A DNA stretch of 64,000 bases, from assembly GCA_002307295.1 (NCBI GenBank), contig DBTY01000046.1, positions 91,052 to 155,051 of the forward strand, in the 5' to 3' direction. Under the pieces are notes generated by a model. The model was given only the letters and a program-made list of their open reading frames with translations. It was not told the DNA's origin and ran no database searches. The position numbers and the translations under genes were made by a program. Origin of the DNA: Ignavibacteriales bacterium UBA1304. GTDB taxonomy: Bacteria; Bacteroidota; Ignavibacteria; Ignavibacteriales; Ignavibacteriaceae. Positions 9,271-18,570 of the stretch are shown here, in pieces. Each line of letters opens with the position of its first letter. The stretch's first letter is position 1.

Positions 9271-9780
9271 ATGGCTAAAACGGCTGAAGACTATATTGAA
9301 AAACTAAAATTAAAAAAACATCCGGAAGGAGGATATTTTTCAGAAGTATATCGTTCCGAAGATAATATAAAAAAAGAGGCTTTGCCGGATGGATTTAGCG
9401 GCGAGCGTTCAATATCAACATCTATATACTTTCTGTTAGAAAAAGAAGAACTCTCTCATTTTCACAGAATTAAATCTGATGAGCTTTGGCATTTTTATGA
9501 CGGCGCCTCCGTAACTATTCATATAATAGATGAGCGCGGCGGTTATGAAAAAAAAATACTTGGCCGGGATATTGAAAACGACGAAAGTTTTCAAATTGTA
9601 GCGCCCAAAAATTGCTGGTTTGGAGCCGAGGTAAACGACAAAACTTCATACTCGCTAATTGGCTGCACAGTAGCGCCCGGCTTTGATTTCGATGATTTTG
9701 AATTAGCAAAACGGGAAGAGTTACTAAGTCGGTATCCTGAACGAGCGGCTATTATAACGGCTCTTACCGAAGGCCTGTAA
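9271..9780 (+). CDS. Cupin_5 / DUF985 family protein
   Basis: 169 residues. The sequence follows the DUF985 (cupin_5) pattern: HPEGGYFSEVYRS near the start, STSIYFLLEKEELSHFHRIKSDELWHFYDG in the middle and LIGCTVAPGFDFDDFEL near the end. The fold is a single cupin barrel; the His and Glu residues of the central segment are candidate ligands, but no reaction is established for most members. The gene is separated by only 3 bases from the CorC-like gene, so the two are likely cotranscribed. Confidence 0.85.
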   Translation: MAKTAEDYIEKLKLKKHPEGGYFSEVYRSEDNIKKEALPDGFSGERSISTSIYFLLEKEELSHFHRIKSDELWHFYDGASVTIHIIDERGGYEKKILGRDIENDESFQIVAPKNCWFGAEVNDKTSYSLIGCTVAPGFDFDDFELAKREELLSRYPERAAIITALTEGL

Positions 9781-9783
9781 ATA

Positions 9784-11079
9784 ATGAGCGCTCAAAATGA
9801 AATATTGATAATATTAGCTTTGACTTTAGTGAATGGAATTTTAGCGATGTCAGAAACCGCAATAATTTCAGTAAGCAAAACGCGGCTGCAAAATTTAGTA
9901 AAAAAGGGGGATAAAAAAGCTAAGCTTGCTTTAGATCTTGCAAACCATCCTAATAAGTTTTTATCGGCTACGCAGTTTGGCATTACCCTTATAGGCATAT
10001 TTGCAGGGGCCTATAGCGGCGTTACCCTGGCTGACTCGCTTGAAGGCGTATTAAATTATTACGGTTATTTTGGAAGCTACGGTAAAGAAGTAAGCTTTAT
10101 CATTGTCGTGGTTTCTATCACATATTTAAACCTAATAATTGGGGAGCTTGTTCCTAAACGAATTGCGCTCAACAACCCTGTTAAACTTTCGCGCTATGCG
10201 GCTACAATTATGAAAACGCTTTCTATAATTGGAATGCCGTTTGTATATTTTCTAAGCCGCTCGACTGACTTGATAATAAAGCTGATCAGATTGAAGCCTT
10301 CAAAAGAACCGACTATTACGGAAGACGAAATTAAAGTGCTTATTGAACACGGAACCCGCGAAGGGGTATTCGAATCGTCAGAAAAAAATATGGTTGAGGG
10401 AGTTTTGAGTTTGAGCGATTATAAAATTAATGTGCTGATGACTCCCCGCACAAAGATTGCATGGCTTGATATAAACGAATCTGTTGATGAAATTTTTAGT
10501 ACGATCTATGAAACCAAATATTCGCGCTTCCCTCTATGCGACGGTTCGCTGGATAATGTTTTAGGAATAATAAGAGTTAAAGATATTCTTCCGTTAGACA
10601 GGATTACTTCTGCGCAGGAGTTAAAACAATTTCTGATTCAGCCTGTGTATGTAGCCGAAAGCGCAAAAGCGTTAAAACTGCTTGAACTGTTTAAGGCGAC
10701 TAAAAAACATATAGCTTTTATTGTCGACGAATACGGAAGCCTTGTAGGGCTGTTAACATTGAACGATATAGTTGAAGCGATTGTCGGCGAAATTCCGGCT
10801 TATGGGCGTGAAGAAGATCCTTCGATTGTAAAAAGAGAAGACGGATCTTATCTGCTTGACGGCATGCTCGCCATCAGTGATTTTAAAGAGTTGTTTCAAA
10901 TCTCTTTTTTGCCTGATGAAGAGCGAAAAGATTATGACACGCTTGCAGGTTTTATTATGAAGCGGCTTGGCAGAATTCCATCTACAGGAGAACATTTTAT
11001 TTGGGATACATACTATTTTGAAGTAGTGGATATGGACGGCCGTAGGATTGATAAAGTCCTTACCAAGCAATTAAAATAA
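9784..11079 (+). CDS. CNNM/CorC (HlyC/CorC) family membrane protein with CBS pair
   Basis: 431 residues in the usual three-part order: a DUF21 membrane domain (about residues 1-150, including MSETAIISVSKTRLQNL and IIGELVPKRIAL), two CBS domains (about 200-325, starting MTPRTKIAWLD and ending GLLTLNDIVEAIVGEI), and a C-terminal CorC/HlyC domain (about 345-425, LDGMLAISDF ... YDTLAGFIMKRLGRIP). Proteins of this family act in Mg2+/Co2+ homeostasis; the older label hemolysin is misleading. Convergent with the downstream acyl-CoA ligase gene. Confidence 0.9.
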   Translation: MSAQNEILIILALTLVNGILAMSETAIISVSKTRLQNLVKKGDKKAKLALDLANHPNKFLSATQFGITLIGIFAGAYSGVTLADSLEGVLNYYGYFGSYGKEVSFIIVVVSITYLNLIIGELVPKRIALNNPVKLSRYAATIMKTLSIIGMPFVYFLSRSTDLIIKLIRLKPSKEPTITEDEIKVLIEHGTREGVFESSEKNMVEGVLSLSDYKINVLMTPRTKIAWLDINESVDEIFSTIYETKYSRFPLCDGSLDNVLGIIRVKDILPLDRITSAQELKQFLIQPVYVAESAKALKLLELFKATKKHIAFIVDEYGSLVGLLTLNDIVEAIVGEIPAYGREEDPSIVKREDGSYLLDGMLAISDFKELFQISFLPDEERKDYDTLAGFIMKRLGRIPSTGEHFIWDTYYFEVVDMDGRRIDKVLTKQLK

Positions 11080-11096
11080 CATGTTATGATATATTA

Positions 11097-12818
11097 TCAC
11101 TGCTGGTTTTCGTCCGGTTTAAATAAATATCTTTTTACTTTTTGCGTAGTAGTCTTTTCAAATTCGCGCTCGCGAATATAGAATTTTTTAATCTGTTTGT
11201 AGGACGAAAGCTGGCTGTTAGTTTTCTTAACTTCTTCAGCTATAATCTGATTGATTAATTCATTTGTGATTTTTACTTTTTTTGCTTCAGAATACTCAAT
11301 AAAAGTTTCAGCGTCTACTACAATCTGGGCTGCAATGATCTCATCCTGTTTTGGATCTTTTTCGCCGTAAACAATGGTTTCCAAAACATATGGACTTTTA
11401 ATAAGCATATCTTCAATTTCTTCAGGAAAAACATTTTTGCCGTTCTTGGCAATGATAACATTTTTCTTTCTGCCGCTGACATGTAAAAATCCTTCATCGT
11501 CAAAATAACCAATGTCTCCGGTCTTAAACCATCCGTCTTCAAAGGCCTCTTTAGTCATCTGTTCATTGTTGTAGTAGCCTATCATCACATTTTTGCCTTT
11601 GGCAAATATTTCGCCTACGCCTTCGGCGTCCGGTTTATTAATAACTATTTCTACATTTGGCAAAGGAAAACCGGCGGCGTTATCTTTAAAATTATCGAAC
11701 TGATTTAGAGCGATAATTGGTGAAGTTTCAGTTAAGCCGTAGCCCTGCCTGAAATTAAATCCAAGTTCGCGTAAACCCTTTGCTACTTCCGGATCCGGAG
11801 CTGCTCCGCCTGCAATAAAGGCTCTAATGCTTCCGCCAAATTTATTATGCAGTTCTTTGAAAATAGTTTTCTTAAAATTTTTCCATCCAAAAAGTTCAAA
11901 CACATTGCTGGCTTTTATCAGTGGAGGAATAATCAACGACTTTACTTTGTCTTCCTTTATTGTTTTGTAGACGCGCTTGAACATTTTGTCGAACAATAAA
12001 GGAACTCCTAACATCATAGTTGCCTGAACATTTTGAAGATCGTCAGTTATAGTCCGTAACGAGCGTGCATAGAAAACGCTTGAACCCGCATAAATAGGGC
12101 ACAGAAACCCGCAAGTGCATTCGTATGTATGATGAATGGGAAGTACTGAAAGGAATCTATCTTCCGGCGTAATTAAAAACATCGAAACCATGCTCACTAA
12201 GTTAGCCGAAATATTAGCCTGGCTAAGCATAACGCCTTTTGCTCTGCCGAGCGAGCCGGATGTGAAAATAATTTCTGCTAATTCGTCAGGCTTTATTTTT
12301 GGAAGCTTTTTAATTGCGCGTTCTTCATTATTTTTTATCAATTCCGGCATGGAGAAAAAACCGTCAGTTTTTTCTTTCAAATCCATGCTTATATAGTATT
12401 TTAATTTTTTTAATACTGAGGCTTTTTCCCGAAGAGTCGATTCCAGTTGTTCGGAAAATATAATCGCTTCGGAATCGGATTCATATATGATATTTAATAT
12501 CTCATTCAAATGAAGATTCTTATCTATAGGGACTACGACTAAATTGAAACACATACATGTAAGGTAGCTGATGCACCATTGAACGCGATTTTCGCTTATA
12601 ACGGCTACATGCGTCTTTTCTTTAAGGCCAAGTTTGCTTAAGGCGTTTCCAAATTTCAAAACGGCGCTAAGTAGCTGATTGTATGTTAACGTATTTATCG
12701 GAGTATTGCTCAAATCGGTTAAAGCAGATCTGGAACCGAACTTTTCTGCGGATTTTAACAACATATCCTGTATAGATGATATTTGCGGCACAACGTTATA
12801 TTTTAACTGTTTCTTCAT
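11097..12818 (-). CDS. Long-chain fatty acid-CoA ligase (AMP-binding)
   Basis: 573 residues of the ANL superfamily. The adenylate-forming motifs are present: the P-loop-like A3 (IIFTSGSLGRAKGVMLSQ, about 190-207), the A5 GYGLTETSP, the A7 GDIGYFDDEGFLHVSGRKKNVI with the conserved Asp and Arg, and a late lysine region (SSYKQIKKFYI). This activates fatty acids to acyl-AMP and then acyl-CoA. In A3 the usual TGxPKG is SLGRAKG, a mild variant. It stands alone on the minus strand, convergent with the CorC-like gene. Confidence 0.9.
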   Translation of the reverse strand: MKKQLKYNVVPQISSIQDMLLKSAEKFGSRSALTDLSNTPINTLTYNQLLSAVLKFGNALSKLGLKEKTHVAVISENRVQWCISYLTCMCFNLVVVPIDKNLHLNEILNIIYESDSEAIIFSEQLESTLREKASVLKKLKYYISMDLKEKTDGFFSMPELIKNNEERAIKKLPKIKPDELAEIIFTSGSLGRAKGVMLSQANISANLVSMVSMFLITPEDRFLSVLPIHHTYECTCGFLCPIYAGSSVFYARSLRTITDDLQNVQATMMLGVPLLFDKMFKRVYKTIKEDKVKSLIIPPLIKASNVFELFGWKNFKKTIFKELHNKFGGSIRAFIAGGAAPDPEVAKGLRELGFNFRQGYGLTETSPIIALNQFDNFKDNAAGFPLPNVEIVINKPDAEGVGEIFAKGKNVMIGYYNNEQMTKEAFEDGWFKTGDIGYFDDEGFLHVSGRKKNVIIAKNGKNVFPEEIEDMLIKSPYVLETIVYGEKDPKQDEIIAAQIVVDAETFIEYSEAKKVKITNELINQIIAEEVKKTNSQLSSYKQIKKFYIREREFEKTTTQKVKRYLFKPDENQQ

Positions 12819-12928
12819 TTGGATTTTTATATATAATTAAAAAAATTAAATTACATCTATAAAAATTAAGAAACTTATTATTCTAAAGAAAATATAATTT
12901 TATTTAAAATATATGTTAAGGGCGATAA

Positions 12929-13411
12929 ATGAAAAAAATAACATTATTTGTGTTAGCTCTGTTTTTATTGGGCGTAAGCGCGTCGTATTCGCAAAATAAA
13001 GACAGCTCAGGAACAAAATCAGCAGGCAGGTTTGACGTTACGCGCGATCCGGAATCTGATCTTGCAAAAGCGATTAATGAAGCCAGGCATAGCAATAAAA
13101 AAATATTGATAGATGTTGGCGGCGAATGGTGCATATGGTGCCGTAAACTTGATAAATTTTTTGAAGAAAACAGCGATGCAGCAAAATATATGCATAAACA
13201 TTTTGTTGTTATGAAAGTTAATTACAGTAAAGAAAATAAAAATGAAAAGTTCCTTTCTAAATATCCCAAAATAACGGGCTACCCGCATATATTTATTTTG
13301 GATAAAAAAGGCGCGTTATTAAAATCGAAAGATACAGGCGAACTGGAATCCGGCGATCATCATGACAAAGGGAAAGTATTGGCTTTTTTAAAAGAATGGG
13401 CGAAAAAATAA
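12929..13411 (+). CDS. Secreted thioredoxin-fold protein
   Basis: 160 residues with a signal peptide (MKKITLFVLALFLLGVSASYSQ). The thioredoxin-like domain has the redox pair C68-x-x-C71 in EWCIWCRKLDK and a cis-proline segment KITGYPHIFILDKKG. This pattern belongs to the thioredoxin_7/DUF255-like group, periplasmic or secreted thiol-disulfide proteins. The partner is unknown. The gene precedes pepF by about 30 bases and may share its transcript. Confidence 0.87.
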   Translation: MKKITLFVLALFLLGVSASYSQNKDSSGTKSAGRFDVTRDPESDLAKAINEARHSNKKILIDVGGEWCIWCRKLDKFFEENSDAAKYMHKHFVVMKVNYSKENKNEKFLSKYPKITGYPHIFILDKKGALLKSKDTGELESGDHHDKGKVLAFLKEWAKK

Positions 13412-13443
13412 TTTATTGAAATTTATTATTGTTTGGAGAATTG

Positions 13444-15294
13444 ATGTATACTGAAAATAGACTTAAAAATTTTTATGAACCTGAACCTAACCTGGCTAAT
13501 GGCGGAAAGCTGCCTGCAAGAGACCAGATAGAAGAAAAATATAAATGGAATTTGAAGGATATTTATTCCGATGAAAAGCTCTGGAATGAAGATTTTATCT
13601 GGGTTGAAAAGAAAAGCTCGGAATATAAAAAATATGAAGGGACGCTTAGTAAATCTTCGGAGGCTTTGCATGATTGCTTAAAGTTTGACGATGAGGTGGG
13701 CATTAAGTTAGAAAGGCTTTGCCTCTACGCGTCGCTTTCAAAAGACCTTGATCTTAAAAATACAAAACAGATGGAACTTGACGGAAAAATAAAAATTCTT
13801 TATACAAAAGTAATGGCGGCGAACTCGTTTATTCGTCCGGAAATACTTGCTATTACGCGCGAAGGCATTTCTAAAATGTATGCTGATAAGCCGGAATTAA
13901 AATTATACGAACATTATTTTGACGATTTATTCAGAGCGGCCGAGCATACGCTAAGCAAAGAACAGGAAGAAATATTAGCGCTCGCTTCGGAAGTGAGAGA
14001 CGTGCCATATAATGTTTTCAGTCTGTTAACAAACGCCGATATGAAGTTTCCTGCGGCAAAAGACGCAGGAAATAATGATTATGAAGTTTCACATGCAAGG
14101 TTTTATTCGGCATTGTATACGCCTGATAGAAAATTTAGAGAAGAGGTTTATAAAAATTACTATTCTTCATTCATGAATTTTTCAAATACATTTGCCGCGT
14201 TGTTAAATGGAGCCCTAAAATCTAATATTTTTAATGCTCGCGCAAGAAAATTTAATTCGGCTCGCGAAGCGGCTCTTTCAAATAACAATATTCCTGTAGC
14301 TGTTTATGATAATCTTGTAAATGCAGTGAACGGTAATTTTGCCCCAATGCATAGATGGACTACTCTAAAAAAGAAAATGCTTAAACTTAAAGAACTGCAT
14401 CCTTATGATAGCTATGTCAGTTTGTTCTCATTCAACCCGGAATACAAATTTGAAAAAGGAAAAAAAATAGTTTTAGATTCATTGGAATGTATGGGAAAAG
14501 ACTATTGCAGCTCTATTCAATCAGCTTTTGATAATAGATGGCTTGACGTATATGAAACCCCGAATAAAAGAAGCGGAGCGTATTCGTCCGGCACAACCTT
14601 TGGAGTGCATCCGTATGTGCTGTTAAACTGGACTGATCTGCTGAACGACGTTTTTACTTTAACGCATGAAATTGGTCATAATATGCATTCGTATTACACG
14701 GGCTTAAATCAGCCGTATGTATATGCAAACTATTCAATCTTTCTTGCTGAAATAGCGTCTACGTTTAACGAATCGCTTTTATTAGATCATCTTATTAATA
14801 CGGCAAGCTCTAGTTATGTAAAACTTGCTTTGCTTGAAAAATATCTGAATAATATCACTACTACATTTTACCGCCAGACAATGTTTGCTGAGTTTGAGCA
14901 GGAGGTTTACAAAAAAGCTGAAAACGGCGAAGGACTTACTCCGGAATCGTTTTCTAATTTGTACCGTGACCTCTATCAAAAATACTGGGGAAACGAAATG
15001 ATAGTAGATAAAGAGGAAGAGTATACGTGGGCGAGAATTCCGCATTTTTATTATAATTATTATGTGTATCAGTACGCTACTGGTTTTGCGGCTTCAGAAG
15101 CTCTTGTCCAGAAAATTAAAAATGAAGGAAGTTCGGCTGTAGAGAAATATCTTGAATTTCTGAAATCAGGAAGTTCCGACTACTCTATCAATATCTTAAA
15201 AAGAACCGGAGTCGATATGACTACTACAGAGCCGTTTACCGCCGTTATTACGAAGATGAACTATTGTTTAGATCAAATGGAAGAATTATTATAA
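13444..15294 (+). CDS. pepF: Oligoendopeptidase F (M3B zinc peptidase)
   Basis: A cytoplasmic oligopeptidase of 616 residues. The zinc motif is THEIGHNMHSYYTG: H408, E409, H412, with the third ligand E436 in FLAEIASTFNE. The N-terminal region (RDQIEEKYKWNLKDIY) is the typical PepF opening. The open frame extends back to a TTG at 13429, but GGAG at about 13435-13438 is correctly placed for ATG 13444, so I use that start. Followed after 21 bases by the IMPDH/GMPR-family gene on the same strand. Confidence 0.94.
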   Translation: MYTENRLKNFYEPEPNLANGGKLPARDQIEEKYKWNLKDIYSDEKLWNEDFIWVEKKSSEYKKYEGTLSKSSEALHDCLKFDDEVGIKLERLCLYASLSKDLDLKNTKQMELDGKIKILYTKVMAANSFIRPEILAITREGISKMYADKPELKLYEHYFDDLFRAAEHTLSKEQEEILALASEVRDVPYNVFSLLTNADMKFPAAKDAGNNDYEVSHARFYSALYTPDRKFREEVYKNYYSSFMNFSNTFAALLNGALKSNIFNARARKFNSAREAALSNNNIPVAVYDNLVNAVNGNFAPMHRWTTLKKKMLKLKELHPYDSYVSLFSFNPEYKFEKGKKIVLDSLECMGKDYCSSIQSAFDNRWLDVYETPNKRSGAYSSGTTFGVHPYVLLNWTDLLNDVFTLTHEIGHNMHSYYTGLNQPYVYANYSIFLAEIASTFNESLLLDHLINTASSSYVKLALLEKYLNNITTTFYRQTMFAEFEQEVYKKAENGEGLTPESFSNLYRDLYQKYWGNEMIVDKEEEYTWARIPHFYYNYYVYQYATGFAASEALVQKIKNEGSSAVEKYLEFLKSGSSDYSINILKRTGVDMTTTEPFTAVITKMNYCLDQMEELL

Positions 15295-15315
15295 AAGTAA
15301 AAAGAGGCTAATACG

Positions 15316-16332
15316 ATGCGAGTCTACACAAAAAAAGAATTAAATGAATACAACCAATCGCTTACTTATGACGATGTAAGCCTTATTCCAACAGAAGTCT
15401 CAAGGATAAGATCGCGCACAGAAGCGGTTACAAATTGTTCTTTCCTGGGTTTGGATCTTTCTTTGCCGGTACTTTCGAGCCCAATGGATACGGTTACTGG
15501 TTTTAAGATGGCAAAAGAATTAACTGATCTTGGGTGTCTTGGAATACTTAACAGATTTGATTCTTCGCTTGACGAAGTGATAAATAGCGGAGAAAATAAA
15601 AACCAGATAAGAGGCGTTTCGATAGCTCTTACAACTGGAGACGATATAATTGAAAAACTTGCCGAGCAAAATTATGTTATCTGTATTGATACCGCAAACG
15701 CAAATAATAAAGCGGTATTAGACAAAACAGAATATGTCAAAAAGAAATACGGAGTAAAAATTATTGTCGGCAACGTGGCGCATGGCTCAACGTTACAGCT
15801 GCTTGAAAACGCAGGCGCAGACGCCGTAAGAGTGGGCATAGGAAGCGGAAGCGTTTGTACTACTTCTATTCAGACAGGCATCGGGTTGGGGCAGGTTTCT
15901 TCTTTGTTGGACGTTTTATTTGCGCGAAATTCAAATAATCTAAATATAAAAGTAATTGCCGACGGAGGTATAAAAAGTCCAGGCGACGTAGCGAAAGCAA
16001 TATCGCTGGGCGCAGACGCCGTTATGCTTGGAAGAATGCTTTCAGGCACAAAAGAAACTCCTGGCGAAGTAATTAAATATAACGGTCAGCTTTGGAAAAA
16101 GTATCGCGGTTCGGCCTCATTTGGAGTAAAAATGAAGAATGAGTTTATTGAAGGCGAAGAGACTATGGTGGCTTACAAAGGAACTGTTAAGAATGTTATA
16201 GACAGCATTTCAGACGGACTTCGCAGCGCTATGAGCTACATGAACTGTTTTAATCTAGACGAGCTAAGAAAAACTGAAACTTATACTGTGCTAAGCAATA
16301 GTTCATTTTTAGAAAGACTGCCAAAAATTTAA
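15316..16332 (+). CDS. IMP dehydrogenase / GMP reductase family enzyme, no CBS domains
   Basis: 338 residues: a single TIM barrel with the shared catalytic loop GIGSGSVCTTSIQTGIG (Cys nucleophile), the nucleotide-phosphate loop ADGGIKSPGD ... GADAVMLGRMLSG, and SSPMDTVTG near the start. The CBS pair inserted in most bacterial IMPDHs is absent and the total length equals GMP reductase. The C-terminal part (EGEETMVAYKGTVKNVIDSI, then YTVLSNSSF) also resembles GMP reductases such as B. subtilis GuaC, whereas MDTVT is IMPDH-like. IMPDH makes XMP from IMP; GMPR converts GMP to IMP. I cannot decide between them. RBS-like AGAGG precedes the ATG. Confidence 0.8.
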   Translation: MRVYTKKELNEYNQSLTYDDVSLIPTEVSRIRSRTEAVTNCSFLGLDLSLPVLSSPMDTVTGFKMAKELTDLGCLGILNRFDSSLDEVINSGENKNQIRGVSIALTTGDDIIEKLAEQNYVICIDTANANNKAVLDKTEYVKKKYGVKIIVGNVAHGSTLQLLENAGADAVRVGIGSGSVCTTSIQTGIGLGQVSSLLDVLFARNSNNLNIKVIADGGIKSPGDVAKAISLGADAVMLGRMLSGTKETPGEVIKYNGQLWKKYRGSASFGVKMKNEFIEGEETMVAYKGTVKNVIDSISDGLRSAMSYMNCFNLDELRKTETYTVLSNSSFLERLPKI

Positions 16333-16347
16333 AACGGAGCTTTAGTT

Positions 16348-16977
16348 TTATTTGGCATAAAGTCCGCCAGTTTCAGTTAGCCAATCGGCAATGTTTTCTA
16401 ATGCGGCAGGGATGTTATTATCGGAAATATCAATTTTAAGCTTTGGCAGAATGGATTCGTCAACTAATCTGCCAAGCGTTTCCTGCTCGCGGTAGAAAGC
16501 GTCTATATCGTCATATTGCGAAGGGTTGCCTGATACTTTTAGTCTCTCTTCCCGCGCTTCTTTAAAAGAATCTCTGTTGCGGTAAACGAATACTAAATGA
16601 AAACCGACTTCCTTTAACCGTTGTTCTAACCAATTAAAATCATACTCTTTTCCATATTTTTGGAGCTGGAACATTTTTGTTGAAAGATGAAAGCGGTCTA
16701 TTATCCATGAATAGTATCTTTGTAATTCAAATAATCTCGCCCACGTAGCATACGTTTCCATGGCCTGGTTTTCTTCCTGCGGTTCAAAATTAATAAGACC
16801 GCGACCCCATGGAAAATTAGTAAATGCGCACCACTCGGCGGAAATAATAGGGGAGTGATATCTGTATTTTCTGGGACCTACAATTCTTGGATGCTGGTTC
16901 AATTCAAATGCAATTTCAGTTTTAAAGGTAAGTCTGGTCCCTTCCAGAATAATTTTAGGACAAAGTTTTTGAGACAT
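16348..16977 (-). CDS. Deoxynucleoside/thymidylate kinase-like protein with degenerate P-loop
   Basis: 209 residues, not firmly assigned. The N-terminus reads KIILEGTRLTFKTEIAFEL, the position and context of a Walker A loop, but the glycine before the lysine is Phe (GxxxxFKT instead of GxxxxGK[ST]). A later IIDRFHLSTKMFQ resembles the DR(Y/F)H element of deoxynucleoside and thymidylate kinases, and LVFVYRNRDSFKEAREER resembles the lid region with its Arg residues. I infer a P-loop kinase relative that is either divergent or no longer catalytic. Convergent with the IMPDH/GMPR-family gene, which also acts on nucleotides. Confidence 0.55.
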   Translation of the reverse strand: MSQKLCPKIILEGTRLTFKTEIAFELNQHPRIVGPRKYRYHSPIISAEWCAFTNFPWGRGLINFEPQEENQAMETYATWARLFELQRYYSWIIDRFHLSTKMFQLQKYGKEYDFNWLEQRLKEVGFHLVFVYRNRDSFKEAREERLKVSGNPSQYDDIDAFYREQETLGRLVDESILPKLKIDISDNNIPAALENIADWLTETGGLYAK

Positions 16978-16997
16978 GAAATATGCTCCTTAAAATA

Positions 16998-17032
16998 AAA
17001 GCGGCGTTTTATAAAAAGACGCCGCTTTAAGT
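16998..17032 (-). terminator. Terminator downstream of fabF
   Basis: Inverted repeat AAAGCGGCGT / ACGCCGCTTT (16998-17007 and 17019-17028) with an 11-base loop. Read on the minus strand, the stem is followed by TTATTTTA. It lies between the fabF stop and the start of the kinase-like gene on the same strand, separating the two. Confidence 0.75.
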
Positions 17033-17044
17033 TTTTAATGCAAA

Positions 17045-18304
17045 TTAGTCTTGAATTTTTTTGAAAATAACCGAAGTATTGTGTCCGCCAAAGCCGAATA
17101 CATTACTCATTCCATAATTTACAGTTCTTTTCTGCGCTTTGTTGAATGTATAATTCAAGTCGCATGCAGGATCAGGAGTTTCAAAATTTATAGTAGGAGA
17201 AACGATATCATTTTGAATTGAAAGAATAGTGGCAATAGCCTCAACAGCTCCTGCGGCTCCTAACAAGTGACCAGTCATGCTTTTAGAAGAAGACAAATTC
17301 ATCTTATAAGCATGTTCGCCAAACAGGTTTTTAATAGCAAGAGTTTCGGCTGCGTCGCCTAATCCTGTTGAAGTTCCGTGCATATTAATATAGTCAATTT
17401 CTTCAAGTTTGATACCTGCTGTTTTAACAGCCATTTCCATAGATAACTTAGCTCCGCTTCCGTCAGGGCATGGAGCTGTAATATGATAAGCGTCTGCCGA
17501 TAAACCGACGCCGACTAATTCAGCGTAAATTTTAGCGCCGCGTTTTTTAGCGTGCTCGTATTCTTCTAAGTATAAAGCGGCTCCGCCTTCTCCCATAACA
17601 AAACCGTCGCGAGTAAGATCAAAAGGTCTGCTTGCCGTTTCAGGAGAATCGTTTCTTTTTGAAAGAGCCTTAGCCGAATTGAAGCCCGCCATTCCAATTT
17701 CGCAAATGCTTGCTTCGCTGCCGCCGGTAACCATAGCTTCAGCCAAACCGTTTTTAATCAGCATGAACGAATCGATAATGTTATTATTAGCCGTAGCGCA
17801 GGCTGAAACAACGCAGTAGTTAGGCCCTCTGAGTCCGTTGAGTATAGAAATCATACCGGCGCCCATATCAGGTATAAGCATAGGGATAAATAAAGGGGAA
17901 ACTCTATGCGGTCCCTCTGTGTGGTTAACTACCGATTGCTGATAAAAAGTATGTATGCCGCCGATGCCGCTGCCAAATACTACTCCAATTCTTTCTTTTT
18001 CTTCAGAAGGCAAAGTCGCCGGGTCAATACCGGCGTCTTTTAACACTAATGAAGCGGCAGCCACTGCATACTGTGCGTATGGGTCTAAACGTCTGGCTGT
18101 CTTTTTATCCATATAATTTGTAACATCAAATCCTTTAAGTTCGCATGCAAATTTAGTTTCTAATTTAGAAGTATCGAAGCTTGTAATGTTTGCGGCGCCG
18201 CTTACGCCGTTCAATAATGATTCCCAAAAGGTCTCTGCTGTTAATCCTATTGGCGTAATTGCGCTTATCCCTGTTACTACAACTCTTCTGTTTAATTCGT
18301 GCAT
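17045..18304 (-). CDS. fabF: 3-oxoacyl-[ACP] synthase II
   Basis: Condensing enzyme of fatty acid elongation (malonyl-ACP plus acyl-ACP). The 419 residues carry the Cys-His-His triad: C169 in VSACATANN, H309 in NMHGTSTGLGD and H346 in SMTGHLLGA, plus the C-terminal FGFGGHN. VVVTGISAITPIG at the start is typical. In many bacteria fabF follows acpP and precedes rnc; neither is here, so it stands alone with a terminator after it. Confidence 0.96.
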   Translation of the reverse strand: MHELNRRVVVTGISAITPIGLTAETFWESLLNGVSGAANITSFDTSKLETKFACELKGFDVTNYMDKKTARRLDPYAQYAVAAASLVLKDAGIDPATLPSEEKERIGVVFGSGIGGIHTFYQQSVVNHTEGPHRVSPLFIPMLIPDMGAGMISILNGLRGPNYCVVSACATANNNIIDSFMLIKNGLAEAMVTGGSEASICEIGMAGFNSAKALSKRNDSPETASRPFDLTRDGFVMGEGGAALYLEEYEHAKKRGAKIYAELVGVGLSADAYHITAPCPDGSGAKLSMEMAVKTAGIKLEEIDYINMHGTSTGLGDAAETLAIKNLFGEHAYKMNLSSSKSMTGHLLGAAGAVEAIATILSIQNDIVSPTINFETPDPACDLNYTFNKAQKRTVNYGMSNVFGFGGHNTSVIFKKIQD

Positions 18305-18383
18305 ATATTTCCTTTTTGTTACTAAATAATGTTTCTTACTATAAATTATAAAATTCCGGTTTTATGTGTCCTGCCTTTTGAAA

Positions 18384-18462
18384 TCTGATAAAAACATCCT
18401 GTCTCCTGGATCTATCTCTATAACTCTGTCATCCTTCGTATTAGGTGCGTAATTTTATCAGA
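18384..18462. repeat. Inverted repeat in the fabF upstream region
   Basis: TCTGATAAAA (18384-18393) and TTTTATCAGA (18453-18462) are perfect 10-base complements separated by 59 bases, in the 266-base gap between the PAP2 gene and fabF. The spacer contains CTGTCATCCTTCG, which resembles a degenerate copy of a dispersed intergenic repeat. It could be a fabF leader stem or a remnant of a small mobile repeat; nothing else was recognised in the gap. Confidence 0.4.
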
Positions 18463-18570
18463 TATACGCATATTTTTAATAACTATAAAATTGATATAAT
18501 TCTGTTATTTACATAAATATCAAAAATATGCATCTAAATTTAACATAAAAGAAGGGAATTAGAAATTGAA

